Of a stretch of 64,000 nt of DNA, positions 1 through 9,151 are shown in pieces. The notes below the pieces were generated by a model that made no database searches, had not been told where the DNA came from, and worked only from the letters and a program-made list of their open reading frames with translations. This stretch comes from Arcanobacterium haemolyticum (lineage in GTDB: Bacteria > Actinomycetota > Actinomycetes > Actinomycetales > Actinomycetaceae), in the NCBI GenBank assembly GCA_021532125.1, contig JADYUX010000002.1, forward strand, positions 1-64,000, in the 5' to 3' direction. How positions within the stretch are numbered: the first letter of the stretch is position 1; the number at the start of each line of letters is the position of its first letter. The position numbers were made by a program, and so were the translations under genes.

Positions 1-510
1 GAGCGTCGCTTCGAAGATCGCGGTGGACGCGGCTTTGATCGCCGAGACGACCGTGGTTTTGACCGTGGCGGTCGCCGTTTTGAGGACCGTGGCGGTTACC
101 GCGATCGCCGTGATGACCGTCGTGGTTTTGACGACCGTCGCTCCGATCGTGGTGGTCGTCGCTTCGAAGACCGCGGATACCAGGATCGTCGCGGCTACTC
201 CTCAGACCGCCGTTTCGACGATCGTTCCGAGCGTCGCTTCGAAGATCGCGGTGGACGCGGCTTTGATCGCCGAGACGACCGTGGTTTTGACCGTGGTGGT
301 CGTCGCTTCGAGGACCGTGGCGGTTACCGCGATCGCCGTGATGACCGTCGTGGTTTTGATGACCGTCGCTCCGATCGTGGTGGTCGTCGCTTCGAAGACC
401 GCGGATACCAGGATCGTCGCGGCTACTCCTCAGACCGCCGTTTCGACGATCGTTCCGAGCGTCGCTTCGAAGATCGCGGTGGACGCGGCTTTGATCGCCG
501 AGACGACCGT
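1..510 (+). repeat. 228-bp in-frame tandem repeat
   Basis: Copy one starts at 1 (and may extend left of the window), copy two at 229, and a truncated copy runs from 457 to about 510. The period is 228 bp, or 76 codons. Copies one and two differ at about five positions (for example in codons near 67-85 and at 350), all of them synonymous, so the encoded repeat is identical. This indicates a recent duplication or gene conversion combined with selection on the protein. Confidence 0.9.
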
Positions 511-1368
511 CAGAAGAATCCTCGCCCACGCGACCCATTCATCCCAGAAACCGTCTCTGCGCAGGATCTTGATAAGGAATCGCGCCGCCATCTTCAGAGC
601 CTGAGCAAGGAGAACGCTGAGCGCGTTGCCCGACACCTCGTTTATGCCGGCGCGCTGATGGACACCAATCCGGAGCTCGCTTATGAGCATGCGCAGGCGG
701 CGTACCGCCACGCCGCACGCATTGATGTTGTGCGTGAGGCGCTTGGATTGGCTGCGTACCTCAACGGGCACTACTCAGAAGCCCTGCGCGAACTGCGCAC
801 ATACCGCCGTATGACCGACGATTACAGCCACGTGGCAATCGAAGCAGATTCGGAACGCGGTTTGGGTCGCCCGGCAAAGGCCCTTTCGTTTATTGCTGAG
901 ATTCCGCTCAAGAAGCTCGCTCCAGAAGCGCAAATTGAATTGGCTCTCGTAACATCTGGCGCCCGCGCCGATACTGGTGATTCCGAGGGTGGACTCTCTG
1001 TCCTTGAGAAGATCAAAGTGGAAAACCTCGACGACGAGCTGCGTTCTCGCGTCGAACTTATCCGGGCCGATCGTCTTTCCGAGCTCGGCCGTGACGACGA
1101 AGCAGAGGAACTGCGTGCCGTGTGGGCACCGGTATATGAGGCTGATATTGCTGTCGATCTCATTGACGATGAGGATGACGACGAGATCACTGAAGAATCT
1201 GAGCTTTCCGCTGAGTCGGCTGAGTCGGCTAGCTCTGCAGTTTCGGCCGATGAGCCGGACTGGGATGAGGACGACGAGACAGAGACGGACAGCGAGTCCG
1301 ATGATGCCGAGTTCGATTCCGACGATGAGATCGAGAACGAGGACGAAATGGAGGACGAGGAGGCGTGA
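1..1368 (+). CDS. RGG/RD-repeat protein with acidic tail, 5' partial
   Basis: The reading frame is open from base 1 to a TGA at 1366-1368 (455 residues visible), so the start lies outside the window. About 170 residues of Arg/Gly/Asp/Phe/Tyr repeats (units like GGRRFEDRG and RRDDRRGFD) are followed by a folded helical region of about 210 residues. That region resembles the TPR-like protein found upstream of the HAD phosphatase in actinobacteria (Rv1691 position). The last 75 residues are almost all Asp, Glu and Ser. The basic arginine-rich N-terminus resembles RGG RNA-binding regions; RNA binding is inference. The downstream HAD gene overlaps by 4 bp, indicating coupled translation. Long alternative frames through the repeat are shadows. 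Confidence 0.8.
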   Translation, partial: ERRFEDRGGRGFDRRDDRGFDRGGRRFEDRGGYRDRRDDRRGFDDRRSDRGGRRFEDRGYQDRRGYSSDRRFDDRSERRFEDRGGRGFDRRDDRGFDRGGRRFEDRGGYRDRRDDRRGFDDRRSDRGGRRFEDRGYQDRRGYSSDRRFDDRSERRFEDRGGRGFDRRDDRQKNPRPRDPFIPETVSAQDLDKESRRHLQSLSKENAERVARHLVYAGALMDTNPELAYEHAQAAYRHAARIDVVREALGLAAYLNGHYSEALRELRTYRRMTDDYSHVAIEADSERGLGRPAKALSFIAEIPLKKLAPEAQIELALVTSGARADTGDSEGGLSVLEKIKVENLDDELRSRVELIRADRLSELGRDDEAEELRAVWAPVYEADIAVDLIDDEDDDEITEESELSAESAESASSAVSADEPDWDEDDETETDSESDDAEFDSDDEIENEDEMEDEEA

Positions 1369-2399
1369 GCCAGTCATTCGTCAGCCACTTTGATGTCGGC
1401 CTTTTCGATCTCGATGGGGTGTGTTATCTCGGCCCGAATCCGGTGATCTATGCGCCGGAGAATATTACGACGGCTGTTGAGGCAGGGATGCGCCAGGCTT
1501 ACGTGACGAATAATGCGTCGCGAACCCCGGAGGCGATGGCGGAGCAGTTATCTAGCCTCGGTATTCCAGCGTCGGGCGAGAACGTCATCTCCTCGGGACA
1601 GGTCGGTGCGAGGATGCTCGCTCAGCGCGTCCCGGCCGGATCGAAAGTTCTCGTCGTCGGAACGGAAGCCTTGCGTGCGGATGTACGTAAGGAAGGGCTC
1701 GTCGTCGTCGATTCTGTTGACGACGAACCAGTAGCAGTCATTCAAGGATTTACTCCGAAGGTTGATTGGGAGTTGATGTCGGAGGCGGCTCTCGCAATTC
1801 GTGCGGGTGCGCTCTACCTTGCGACGAATCTCGATGCGACTATTCCGCGCGACCGTGGCCTCATGATCGGTAATGGTTCGATCGCGGCGGCGATCACGAA
1901 TTCCACAGGCGTTAAGCCGTTGTCTGCGGGCAAACCGGAACCAGAGATTTTCAAGATCGCGGCGCGCATGATGGATGCTGAGCGTCCTTTTGCGGTGGGC
2001 GACAATCTCGACACGGATATTCAGGGTGCGGTCGCTGCAGAGATTCCGGTGCTTCATGTGCTGACGGGCTTGGCGACGGCGCGCGACGTGTGTATTGCTC
2101 GACCGGAGCAGCGCCCCACCTATCTTGCGGATGATCTTCGGTGCTTGAACGAGCCGTATCCGGAGGTTGAATCTGATGGTGACTGGATTGTCGTTGGGGA
2201 GCATCGTGCACGCTGGTCAGCAGATAGCCTTGAAGCCGAGTCTCGAGGTTCCCGGGTCGACGTCACCGACGGCAGCGTGATTGCGCTGAATCTCTACCGG
2301 GCAATTGCACATTCGACGTGGTCATATGTGGATAGCGGCGCGAGCAGTGGCGATGTTGAAGGATTGCTTGCGGATTTCTCGGTATCGCGTGATGTCTGA
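1365..2399 (+). CDS. HAD-superfamily phosphatase, NagD/HAD-IIA type
   Basis: The 344-residue cytosolic hydrolase has all HAD motifs: DLDGVCYLG near residue 17 (nucleophile Asp), TNNAS (motif II Thr/Asn), the lysine of AGKPEPEIF, and GDNLDTDIQGA (motif IV acidic residues). The family dephosphorylates small phosphoesters. The homologue at this chromosomal position in M. tuberculosis (Rv1692) is a glycerol-3-phosphate phosphatase, so that or phosphoglycolate phosphatase is the best guess. The GTG start overlaps the upstream stop by 4 bp and the stop overlaps the next small gene by 8 bp, so it sits inside a tightly coupled operon. Confidence 0.87.
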   Translation: MSQSFVSHFDVGLFDLDGVCYLGPNPVIYAPENITTAVEAGMRQAYVTNNASRTPEAMAEQLSSLGIPASGENVISSGQVGARMLAQRVPAGSKVLVVGTEALRADVRKEGLVVVDSVDDEPVAVIQGFTPKVDWELMSEAALAIRAGALYLATNLDATIPRDRGLMIGNGSIAAAITNSTGVKPLSAGKPEPEIFKIAARMMDAERPFAVGDNLDTDIQGAVAAEIPVLHVLTGLATARDVCIARPEQRPTYLADDLRCLNEPYPEVESDGDWIVVGEHRARWSADSLEAESRGSRVDVTDGSVIALNLYRAIAHSTWSYVDSGASSGDVEGLLADFSVSRDV

Positions 2400-2559
2400 T
2401 TCGGTTCCAACGCCGAGTGGTATTCCATTGCCCCAGGCTCCTGTGGACCCGGAGAAGGTTCTTGGAGCTGTCGGGGAGATGGGCGACGGTGAGGCGCTGG
2501 ACGCCTTGGATAATCTTCTTGCGGTTCTGACAAGGGATCTGGGCAAGGCACAGGCATAG
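2392..2559 (+). CDS. small conserved protein (Rv1693 position)
   Basis: This is a 55-residue ORF starting at an ATG that overlaps the HAD gene stop by 8 bp. It is Pro-rich at the N-terminus, then acidic and predicted helical (PEKVLGAVGEMGDGEALDAL). No function is known to me. In M. tuberculosis a gene of about the same size lies between the phosphatase and tlyA, so synteny supports it as real. A longer ORF from 2305 in this frame exists, but the overlap start fits operon coupling better. About 90 bp with no evident gene separate it from tlyA. Confidence 0.6.
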   Translation: MSDSVPTPSGIPLPQAPVDPEKVLGAVGEMGDGEALDALDNLLAVLTRDLGKAQA

Positions 2560-2652
2560 AGTGATGGGGTCGGTATGAGGTGTTGGGCTTCGTACCGAAT
2601 CCCGCCTCCCGCAGGGTCGAGCAGGCGTGGGACGAGTGGAAAGTGAGGGGTC

Positions 2653-3489
2653 ATGGCACGGCTTATTCGGGTAGATGCCGAGCTGGTTCGGCGTGGTCTC
2701 GCACATTCTCGCCAGCATGCGAGTGAGCTTATTTCTCGTGGTGTTGTCACGATCGACGGGGATACTGTGCGTAAGCCTGCCCGGCAGATGAATCCGGCGC
2801 AGGCGCTTGAGGTCGTTGAAAAGGGTGAAGAATACGTTTCTCGGGGCGCATATAAGTTGATTGGGGCACTCGACTATTTGGGGGAATCTGGGCCGGAGAT
2901 TCGTGGCCAGCGATGCTTGGATGCGGGTGCCTCAACTGGGGGCTTCACGGATGTTTTGCTGCGTCGTGGTGCGGAGCACGTGGTGGCAGTAGACGTGGGG
3001 TATGGCCAAATCGCCTGGCGCTTGCGTGAAGATCCTCGGGTGAGTGTCATTGAGCGCACGAATGTGCGCACTCTCGATCCGCAGGTTGTTGCGCCTGCGC
3101 CGGGCCTTGTCGTGGGTGATCTCTCTTTTATTTCGCTGACACTTGTGATCCCGCCGCTCGTGCGTGCATCGGCGGATGGTGCTCATTTCCTTCTCATGGT
3201 CAAGCCGCAGTTTGAAGTGGGGAAGGACAACCTCGGAGCAGGGGGCGTTGTGCGTGATCCTGAGCTTCACGCGAAGGCGGTCGCTGATGTTGCCCGTGCT
3301 GCCCGAGAGTCGGGGCTGGGAATTCAGGCTGTGGCTCCGTCTCCGTTGCCGGGGCCGGCAGGTAATGTCGAGTATTTCCTCCATATGATCTCCGGGGGCG
3401 ACGATCTTCTTGGTGATGGGCTCGACGAGGCAATTGCGACGGCGATTGACGAGGGTCCTGTTGGTCGGCGTCGCCGTGAGGAGTCATGA
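2653..3489 (+). CDS. tlyA: TlyA family rRNA (cytidine-2'-O)-methyltransferase
   Basis: The 278-residue protein has an N-terminal S4 RNA-binding domain (residues about 1-60) and an FtsJ/RrmJ-like SAM methyltransferase domain. The SAM-binding motif is CLDAGASTGGFTDVLL, followed by VGDLSFISL and a catalytic-region MVKPQFEVG. TlyA methylates the 2'-OH of cytidines in 16S and 23S rRNA at the subunit interface, and its loss gives capreomycin resistance in mycobacteria. The length matches the family. The stop overlaps the nadK start (ATGA), as in the conserved actinobacterial tlyA-nadK-recN block. Confidence 0.92.
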   Translation: MARLIRVDAELVRRGLAHSRQHASELISRGVVTIDGDTVRKPARQMNPAQALEVVEKGEEYVSRGAYKLIGALDYLGESGPEIRGQRCLDAGASTGGFTDVLLRRGAEHVVAVDVGYGQIAWRLREDPRVSVIERTNVRTLDPQVVAPAPGLVVGDLSFISLTLVIPPLVRASADGAHFLLMVKPQFEVGKDNLGAGGVVRDPELHAKAVADVARAARESGLGIQAVAPSPLPGPAGNVEYFLHMISGGDDLLGDGLDEAIATAIDEGPVGRRRREES

Positions 3490-4337
3490 TGGCACGGAAA
3501 ATTGCGTTAATTGCTCATCCCGATCGTCATGATGTCGACGAGAGCTGCCGTATTGTGACCGAGGCGCTGTCGAACCTCGGCATCAGTGTAGATTCGTCGG
3601 CTACTCCCGATGCAGTTGCTGATGCTGAGCTTGTTCTTGTTTTTGGGGGCGACGGGACGGTTCTGCGGGCTGCGGAGCTTGGCCGTCCGCACGGTGTGCC
3701 GGTCTTAGGAATTAACTATGGGCATGTCGGGTTTTTGTCTGAGGCTGATCCGGATGATCTTCCTCAGGTGATCGACCAGGTTGTTGATCGAGCGTGGAGC
3801 GTGGAGAAACGCATGACGATCGATGTAGTTGTGACCCGTCCTGATGGCAGTATCGAGAGAAGTTGGGCTCTCAATGAGGCTGCGATCTCGAAAGACGATA
3901 ACGCTCGGATGATTGAAGTCTCGATCGGTGTCGATGGACGAGAGTTGTCGGCTTTTAAGGCAGATACGGTCTTGTTCTCGACGGCTACCGGCTCGACGGC
4001 CTACAACTTCTCAGCTGGTGGCCCGATTGTGTGGCCGGACGTGGAGGCCATGCTTCTCACGCCGATTGCAGCCCACGCATTATTCACAAAACCGCTGGTT
4101 GTGGGGCCAGATTCGACTCTCGAATTGCATGTCCAGGAGGAGAACGCGTGTGTGTGGTGCGATGGTCGGCGCACACTTTTTGCCCCAGTTGGTTCGCGCG
4201 TGAGAGCGACGAAGGGTGAAGCCCCTGTTCTTCTTGCCCGGTTAAGTGATACTCCGTTCTCTGGTCGCCTTGTGACAAAGTTTCAACTTCCAGTGAAAGG
4301 CTGGCGTTCGTCGGTCCTGGGGCAGGATGCACAATGA
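3486..4337 (+). CDS. nadK: NAD kinase
   Basis: The 283-residue cytosolic enzyme phosphorylates NAD to NADP using ATP or polyphosphate. The diagnostic GGDGT is at residues 54-58, followed by NYGHVGFL and the conserved TGSTAYNFSAGGP segment that binds the NAD substrate. The start overlaps the tlyA stop and the stop overlaps the recN start, both by ATGA, so the three genes are translationally coupled. An alternative ATG lies one codon downstream (3489). Confidence 0.95.
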   Translation: MMARKIALIAHPDRHDVDESCRIVTEALSNLGISVDSSATPDAVADAELVLVFGGDGTVLRAAELGRPHGVPVLGINYGHVGFLSEADPDDLPQVIDQVVDRAWSVEKRMTIDVVVTRPDGSIERSWALNEAAISKDDNARMIEVSIGVDGRELSAFKADTVLFSTATGSTAYNFSAGGPIVWPDVEAMLLTPIAAHALFTKPLVVGPDSTLELHVQEENACVWCDGRRTLFAPVGSRVRATKGEAPVLLARLSDTPFSGRLVTKFQLPVKGWRSSVLGQDAQ

Positions 4338-6031
4338 TTGAAGAGCTGCGAATTAGTAATCTTGGAGTTATTGAGGAGGCGCAGCTCGCCTTGTCGTCAG
4401 GTTTGACGGCGCTCACAGGAGAGACGGGTGCCGGCAAGACGATGGCCGTGACATCGCTTCAGCTTTTGCTTGGAGCTAAGGCAGATCCGACGAAGGTGCG
4501 CCGAGGTGCCGATGCTGCACGGGTGGAGGGGGTGTTCTCGCTCCCGGCTGATTCTCCGTTGCTTGATCGCATCTCGGATGCTGGCGGCGTCTTCGATGTT
4601 GAGGGCGACGAGGCAGTGGTGGTTGTTTCTCGTCATGTTCCGGTATCGGGGCGCTCGCGTGCGTATATTGGCGGGCGCACGGTCCCAACGGCTGTGCTTG
4701 CGGATATTGCGGGTTCCCTTGTGACGGTACACGGGCAGTCTGACCAGCTTCGTTTGGCGACCGCTAGTGAGCAACGACGAGCCCTGGATACATTTGGCGG
4801 TGCTCAAATACGCCAGGTTCGCGAGGAATGGCAGGCTGCTCTTGATCGTTTTCACGAGGCCGAAGCACGCCTTGTCCGCCACGACACTCGTTCTCGGGAA
4901 GCTGCACGCGAGCGCCTTGCGATGGAGGCCCTGCTGAGCAAGGTGGAAGAGGTTGATCCCCAGGAAGGGGAAGAGGATGAGCTGCGAGTTGAGGCGCACC
5001 GCCTAGAGAACACTGAGAGCCTCTACACTGCATTTTCTGAGGCTGCGGCGCAGCTTGCCGGCTCCGATGGCGTGGAGTTTCCTGCTCTCTCCGGTATTGA
5101 GATTGCGCGTCGTGCTCTCGATGAGGCAGACGACGACGATCTCCATTCGCTTATCGACCGGTTAGATTCCGTACACGCGGAACTCTCGGATATCGCGGCG
5201 GAACTGGCCGATCGTGCGGCTCATACTGAGGCTGATCCTGAGAGGCTTCAGGAGATCTATGGGCGCCGCCAGCAGCTTTCTGCTTTGCGTAAAGAACTTG
5301 CCATGGATATCGACGAGATTCGTCGGGCGGCGCAGGAAGCACGCGAGACGCTCAATGAACTTGGTGATCCCGAAGGCACCCGTGCTGCACTTGTTGTCCA
5401 CCGCGATGAGGCGCATGCCGTATGTGTGGCGCTCGCGGAACAGTTACATGACTTGCGTGTGAGCGCTGCCAAGGAATTGGCGGCGCGTGTTAATGCAGAA
5501 CTTCCCGAACTTTCGCTCGCCGACGCTCGCGTCGAGATTCTCGTGGAGGCAGTGGATGAGTGGAGCGCGTCGGGAGCAGATGCTATTTCTTTCCTCATGG
5601 CTTCCCATGCAGCGGCACCGTTGGCGCCGCTCGGCAACGGTGCGTCGGGCGGTGAGCTCTCCCGCGTCATGCTCGCCGTCGAGGTGTCTCTGGCTAGCGG
5701 TGAGCATGATACCGGCCACACTTTTTTGTTCGACGAAGTCGATGCGGGAGTAGGCGGCCGCGCCGCGGTGAGCGTAGGCAAACGGCTGGCGAAATTGGCC
5801 CAACAGGCCCAGGTCCTCGTCGTCACACACCTCGCGCAAGTGGCTGCATTCGCACGTACACAGGCCGTCGTCGTAAAAACAACTGAAGATGGATCGGCTC
5901 TCACGAATGTCGTCGAGGTCGATGGCGACGAGCGCTTGGCCGAGCTCGCACGAATGCTTTCCGGGAGCGATTCAGACACGGCGCGCGCGCATGCTGCTGA
6001 ACTGCTTTCCAACGCAGATATGGCACTATGA
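4334..6031 (+). CDS. recN: DNA repair protein RecN
   Basis: This is a 565-residue SMC-like ATPase of double-strand-break repair. Walker A TGETGAGKT is at residues 28-36, followed by long charged coiled-coil arms (about 150-370) with a central break. The ABC signature is GGELSRVMLA and Walker B is TFLFDEVDAG near the C-terminus. The length is typical. It lies inside the nadK-recN operon with no LexA-like box seen just upstream, so damage control, if present, must act elsewhere. Confidence 0.95.
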   Translation: MIEELRISNLGVIEEAQLALSSGLTALTGETGAGKTMAVTSLQLLLGAKADPTKVRRGADAARVEGVFSLPADSPLLDRISDAGGVFDVEGDEAVVVVSRHVPVSGRSRAYIGGRTVPTAVLADIAGSLVTVHGQSDQLRLATASEQRRALDTFGGAQIRQVREEWQAALDRFHEAEARLVRHDTRSREAARERLAMEALLSKVEEVDPQEGEEDELRVEAHRLENTESLYTAFSEAAAQLAGSDGVEFPALSGIEIARRALDEADDDDLHSLIDRLDSVHAELSDIAAELADRAAHTEADPERLQEIYGRRQQLSALRKELAMDIDEIRRAAQEARETLNELGDPEGTRAALVVHRDEAHAVCVALAEQLHDLRVSAAKELAARVNAELPELSLADARVEILVEAVDEWSASGADAISFLMASHAAAPLAPLGNGASGGELSRVMLAVEVSLASGEHDTGHTFLFDEVDAGVGGRAAVSVGKRLAKLAQQAQVLVVTHLAQVAAFARTQAVVVKTTEDGSALTNVVEVDGDERLAELARMLSGSDSDTARAHAAELLSNADMAL

Positions 6032-6035
6032 TTGC

Positions 6036-7214
6036 GTGGCATTTCTGTTCGGACGTAAGAAAAAGGACGATGCTCCACGCAACGGTCTCGTAGGACCGGC
6101 CCAGGTTGATGCCCGGACCAAAAATCTCACGAAACGTCTGCGTGCGGGTTCGATCGCCGTCATCAACCACAGCGACATCGACCGAGTTGCTGCAGAAGCA
6201 CTTGTCGAATGTAAGCCAGTGGCTGTGCTTAATGCTGCTCGCTCAACCTCAGGGCGATACCCAAATCTCGGCCCAGGAATCCTGTATGCCGCCGGGATAC
6301 CTCTCATCGACGATCTTGGCACAGCAATTATGGACGTGCGTGACGGCCAGGAACTGCGTATCGACGAGGGGCGCGTGTACGTAGGCGACACTCTCCTTGC
6401 CGAAGGCATCCGGCAAACTGCCGAAACAATGGCGGCAGATCAAGAGGCCGCTCGTGCCGGAATGGGCACGCAGCTTCGCGCATTTGCGACGAATACGATG
6501 GAATACGTCGAACGCGAGCAAGATCTTATTTTCGACGGCGTTGGTGTGCCGGATGTGACAACAAAATTTGAAGGACGCCACGTCCTCGTCGTCGTCCGCG
6601 GCTACACATACAAGGAAGACCTCGCGGCGCTTCACTCCTACATTCGCGAATATAAGCCGATACTCATTGGCGTTGATGGGGGAGCAGACGCGATCCTCGA
6701 ATCGGGATACAAACTCGACATGGTTGTTGGGGACATGGATTCCGTATCGGACAAGGCGCTGACCTCGGGGGCGGAAATCGTCGTCCATGCCTATCGTGAC
6801 GGGCGAGCCCCTGGAAAGAAGCGCGTTGAAGATCTAGGCGTCGCGCATGCTGTCTTCCCATGCACGGGAACGTCTGAAGATGTTGCCATGCTCCTCGCTG
6901 ATGCGAAGGGCGCAAAGCTCATCGTCGCGGTGGGCACACACAACACGCTGATCGAGTTCCTGGATAAAGGCCGTTCTGGTATGGCATCGACCTTCCTTAC
7001 TCGTCTCGCTATCGGCGGCAAACTTATTGATGCCAAGGGTGTTTCGCAGCTTTATCGCGCGCGTATCTCCAATTGGCAGCTCATTGCCCTGATTGCAGCT
7101 GGGTGTGTGGCAATCGTCGCTGCGCTGGCCTCAACTGCCGTGGGGCAAACAATGTACGGAATCTCATCGGCCTGGTTGAGTGACATCATCCACTGGGTCA
7201 CGAATCTCTTCTGA
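6036..7214 (+). CDS. steA: SteA-like cytokinetic-ring protein
   Basis: The 392-residue protein comes from a GTG start 4 bp after recN; the frame is open further upstream but inside recN. The body resembles the actinobacterial SteA family (Rv1697-like), related in fold to thiamin pyrophosphokinase, with segments GVDGGADAILESG and DMDSVSD. A single membrane helix (IALIAAGCVAIVAALAS) lies near the C-terminus, placing most of the protein in the cytoplasm. In corynebacteria SteA works with SteB in cell separation. The family assignment is recognised by sequence and context; the septal role here is inferred. Confidence 0.8.
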   Translation: MAFLFGRKKKDDAPRNGLVGPAQVDARTKNLTKRLRAGSIAVINHSDIDRVAAEALVECKPVAVLNAARSTSGRYPNLGPGILYAAGIPLIDDLGTAIMDVRDGQELRIDEGRVYVGDTLLAEGIRQTAETMAADQEAARAGMGTQLRAFATNTMEYVEREQDLIFDGVGVPDVTTKFEGRHVLVVVRGYTYKEDLAALHSYIREYKPILIGVDGGADAILESGYKLDMVVGDMDSVSDKALTSGAEIVVHAYRDGRAPGKKRVEDLGVAHAVFPCTGTSEDVAMLLADAKGAKLIVAVGTHNTLIEFLDKGRSGMASTFLTRLAIGGKLIDAKGVSQLYRARISNWQLIALIAAGCVAIVAALASTAVGQTMYGISSAWLSDIIHWVTNLF

Positions 7215-7228
7215 TGCAAAGGCACCTC

Positions 7229-8233
7229 ATGATTGATTTTAGGTATCACCTCGTTTCGCTCGTCTCGGTGTTTTTGGCGCTGGCTGTGGGGATTATCCTG
7301 GGTGCAGGACCGCTGCAGAATTCCATCGGAAATACGCTCAACTCTCAGGTAGAGACTCTTCGCGAGTCGCGCGACGATCTGCGTACACAATTGGACACGT
7401 CTCAGGCTCAGCTCGATGGCGCTGAATCCGCCCTTGAGGCCGCGGCAGGCCAGCTCCTGCCAGGGACGCTGACAAACCGTAATGTAGCGATCGTCGCCCT
7501 TCCCGGAGTGGAGAACGATGCTGTCGCGAGTATCGAGGCACAGCTTCAATCGGCTGGTGCTACGACCTCGGCATCCGTGACTCTCACGGATGCTTTCGCC
7601 TCCTCAGACCAGGCGACCTATCGCAGTGCCCTTGCTAGCCAGATGTCGTCGTATGTGAGTGGCGTCGAGAGTGGGGCATCCAACGACGCCATGATCGCTT
7701 CGGCTCTCGATTACCTCCTGCGTACAGATCCCAACGACGCGAACGCGAAGATTCTCCTCGGTTCCTTGACCGCCGAGGGGAATCAGCTCATGAACGTGAC
7801 GAAGGAGATCACGGCGCCAGCATCTGTTGTCGTCTACGTTGCGCCTGCTGATTTGCCGGCAGCATCAACGGCGTCAACCCAGAACCCCGACAAGGACCAC
7901 AGTGCCGAGATCAAGGCGCAGTCGGCGCTTTACGCACAGGTATTTTCTACGTCGGCGGGGCGTGGCCCGGCAGTAGGTGTCGGTTCGGGCACGGAGGACA
8001 ACGACATTCTCCGCCTCATGCGCGCAGCGAATGTCGGCTCAACGGTTGATTCCGTTGGAACGAAGCTCGCAGCGATCAACACCGCTTTTGCCGCGGCCAG
8101 TGAACTAAGTGGTACTCATATTGCTCTGGGCACTGCCCAGGGAGCACAAGCGGCGCTGGGTACACGGGTCGATGCGTCGGCGCCCGCGCAGGCCCCGGCT
8201 GAGCAGGCTCCTGCTGACCAGGCGCAGGGCTGA
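7229..8233 (+). CDS. MctB-like copper-transporter family protein
   Basis: The 334-residue protein has a signal-anchor helix near the N-terminus (LVSVFLALAVGIILGAG), a coiled coil at about residues 35-75, an exported alpha/beta domain, and a low-complexity Ala/Pro/Gln C-terminus. It matches the MctB/Rv1698 family linked to copper resistance and outer-membrane permeability in mycobacteria; its role in other actinobacteria is unclear. I prefer ATG 7229, which has AAAGG 7 nt upstream. ATG 7214 overlaps the steA stop and is possible (5 residues longer). Confidence 0.77.
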   Translation: MIDFRYHLVSLVSVFLALAVGIILGAGPLQNSIGNTLNSQVETLRESRDDLRTQLDTSQAQLDGAESALEAAAGQLLPGTLTNRNVAIVALPGVENDAVASIEAQLQSAGATTSASVTLTDAFASSDQATYRSALASQMSSYVSGVESGASNDAMIASALDYLLRTDPNDANAKILLGSLTAEGNQLMNVTKEITAPASVVVYVAPADLPAASTASTQNPDKDHSAEIKAQSALYAQVFSTSAGRGPAVGVGSGTEDNDILRLMRAANVGSTVDSVGTKLAAINTAFAAASELSGTHIALGTAQGAQAALGTRVDASAPAQAPAEQAPADQAQG

Positions 8234-8234
8234 C

Positions 8235-9131
8235 ATGGCTGAGCGCGGTAGAGGAACCCTTGCAAGATTCTTTCGGAGTGCGGGTGCTGCCGGTGTAGCA
8301 AGCGGAGCGGCGCGCGCGTTGTCGACGAGTCTTCCGGGGAATTGGAAGCGCACGTCCTTCACTGGAGAACCGGTCTCCCTCACCGAGGGAGCTGTCGCAA
8401 CTGCTGGTCTGCTTGGCGCATCTGCCGTAGCTGGCGGGCGCGGGGCGTTCGCCCTTGGCTCTGCTGTGCTGAGTTCCGGTGCTGCTGGATACATCGACGA
8501 CCATCTGGAGGATCGTTTCCCGGCAAAGGGGAAGGGCTTGCACGGGCATCTTGGCGCGTTGCGCGAAGGGAAGCTCACCTCTGGGGCGCTCAAGATTCTT
8601 GTCATCGGTGCGGGAGCTGGTATATCGGCTCTAGCGTTGCCTCGGTCTGGCTCACGGGCACGACGAATGTGTGAGTGGGCCACGCAGAGCGCTGTCATCG
8701 CCGGTAGCGCCAACATTATTAACCTCCTTGACCTGAGGCCCGGACGAGCTCTGAAAGCTGCCTCACTCATCTCTGCAGGTCTGCTGGCGTCGTCGCAGCC
8801 CGTAGCTCAATCGGCTGGCGCTGGCGTTCTGGCGACGAGCGCCGTGTGTGCTGCCGACGATCTCGCGGGGCGCACAATGCTGGGTGATCTTGGAGCAAAT
8901 TCTCTTGGGGGAGCTCTTGGTGTTGGCCTCGCCTCGTTGGGCCCGACTGGTCGTTCCTTGACCTTGGCGACGATTCTCGGCCTCACGTTCGCGTCGGAGA
9001 AAGTGTCGTTCTCGAAGGTCATCGAATCGACGACCCCGCTGGCCTGGCTCGATTCCCTCGGGCGGCAACCGGTTTCTCCGGTAGTCTCCGCGGATCACGT
9101 CCCTGGTCACGTAACGGAGCCTTCGTCGTAA
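8235..9131 (+). CDS. membrane protein, MraY/WecA-like glycosyl-phosphotransferase fold
   Basis: The 298-residue membrane protein starts 1 bp after the MctB-like gene. Hydrophobic helices alternate with segments that echo polyprenyl-phosphate N-acetylhexosamine-1-phosphate transferases: GYIDDHLEDRF (DDxxD-like), a GKGLHGHL loop, NLLDLRPGRALK, and DDLAGRTMLGDLGANSLGG, which resembles the MraY GDxGS loop. The family is conserved beside steA and mctB in actinobacteria, but I know of no assigned reaction. An envelope-precursor role is inferred from the neighbouring MurJ homologue. Confidence 0.68.
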   Translation: MAERGRGTLARFFRSAGAAGVASGAARALSTSLPGNWKRTSFTGEPVSLTEGAVATAGLLGASAVAGGRGAFALGSAVLSSGAAGYIDDHLEDRFPAKGKGLHGHLGALREGKLTSGALKILVIGAGAGISALALPRSGSRARRMCEWATQSAVIAGSANIINLLDLRPGRALKAASLISAGLLASSQPVAQSAGAGVLATSAVCAADDLAGRTMLGDLGANSLGGALGVGLASLGPTGRSLTLATILGLTFASEKVSFSKVIESTTPLAWLDSLGRQPVSPVVSADHVPGHVTEPSS

Positions 9132-9151
9132 GTCTGCATGTCTCTCGTGCT

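Noticed and set aside
23-604. 193-codon ORF of Val/Ala/Thr repeats in frame 2
   Set aside because: It is the shifted reading of the RGG repeat. The frame-1 reading continues into the folded domain and acidic tail and is the coding one; copy differences are synonymous only in frame 1.
775-1377. 200-codon minus-strand ORF over the acidic tail
   Set aside because: Mirror of GAC/GAG-rich codons; no start signal and no family resemblance.
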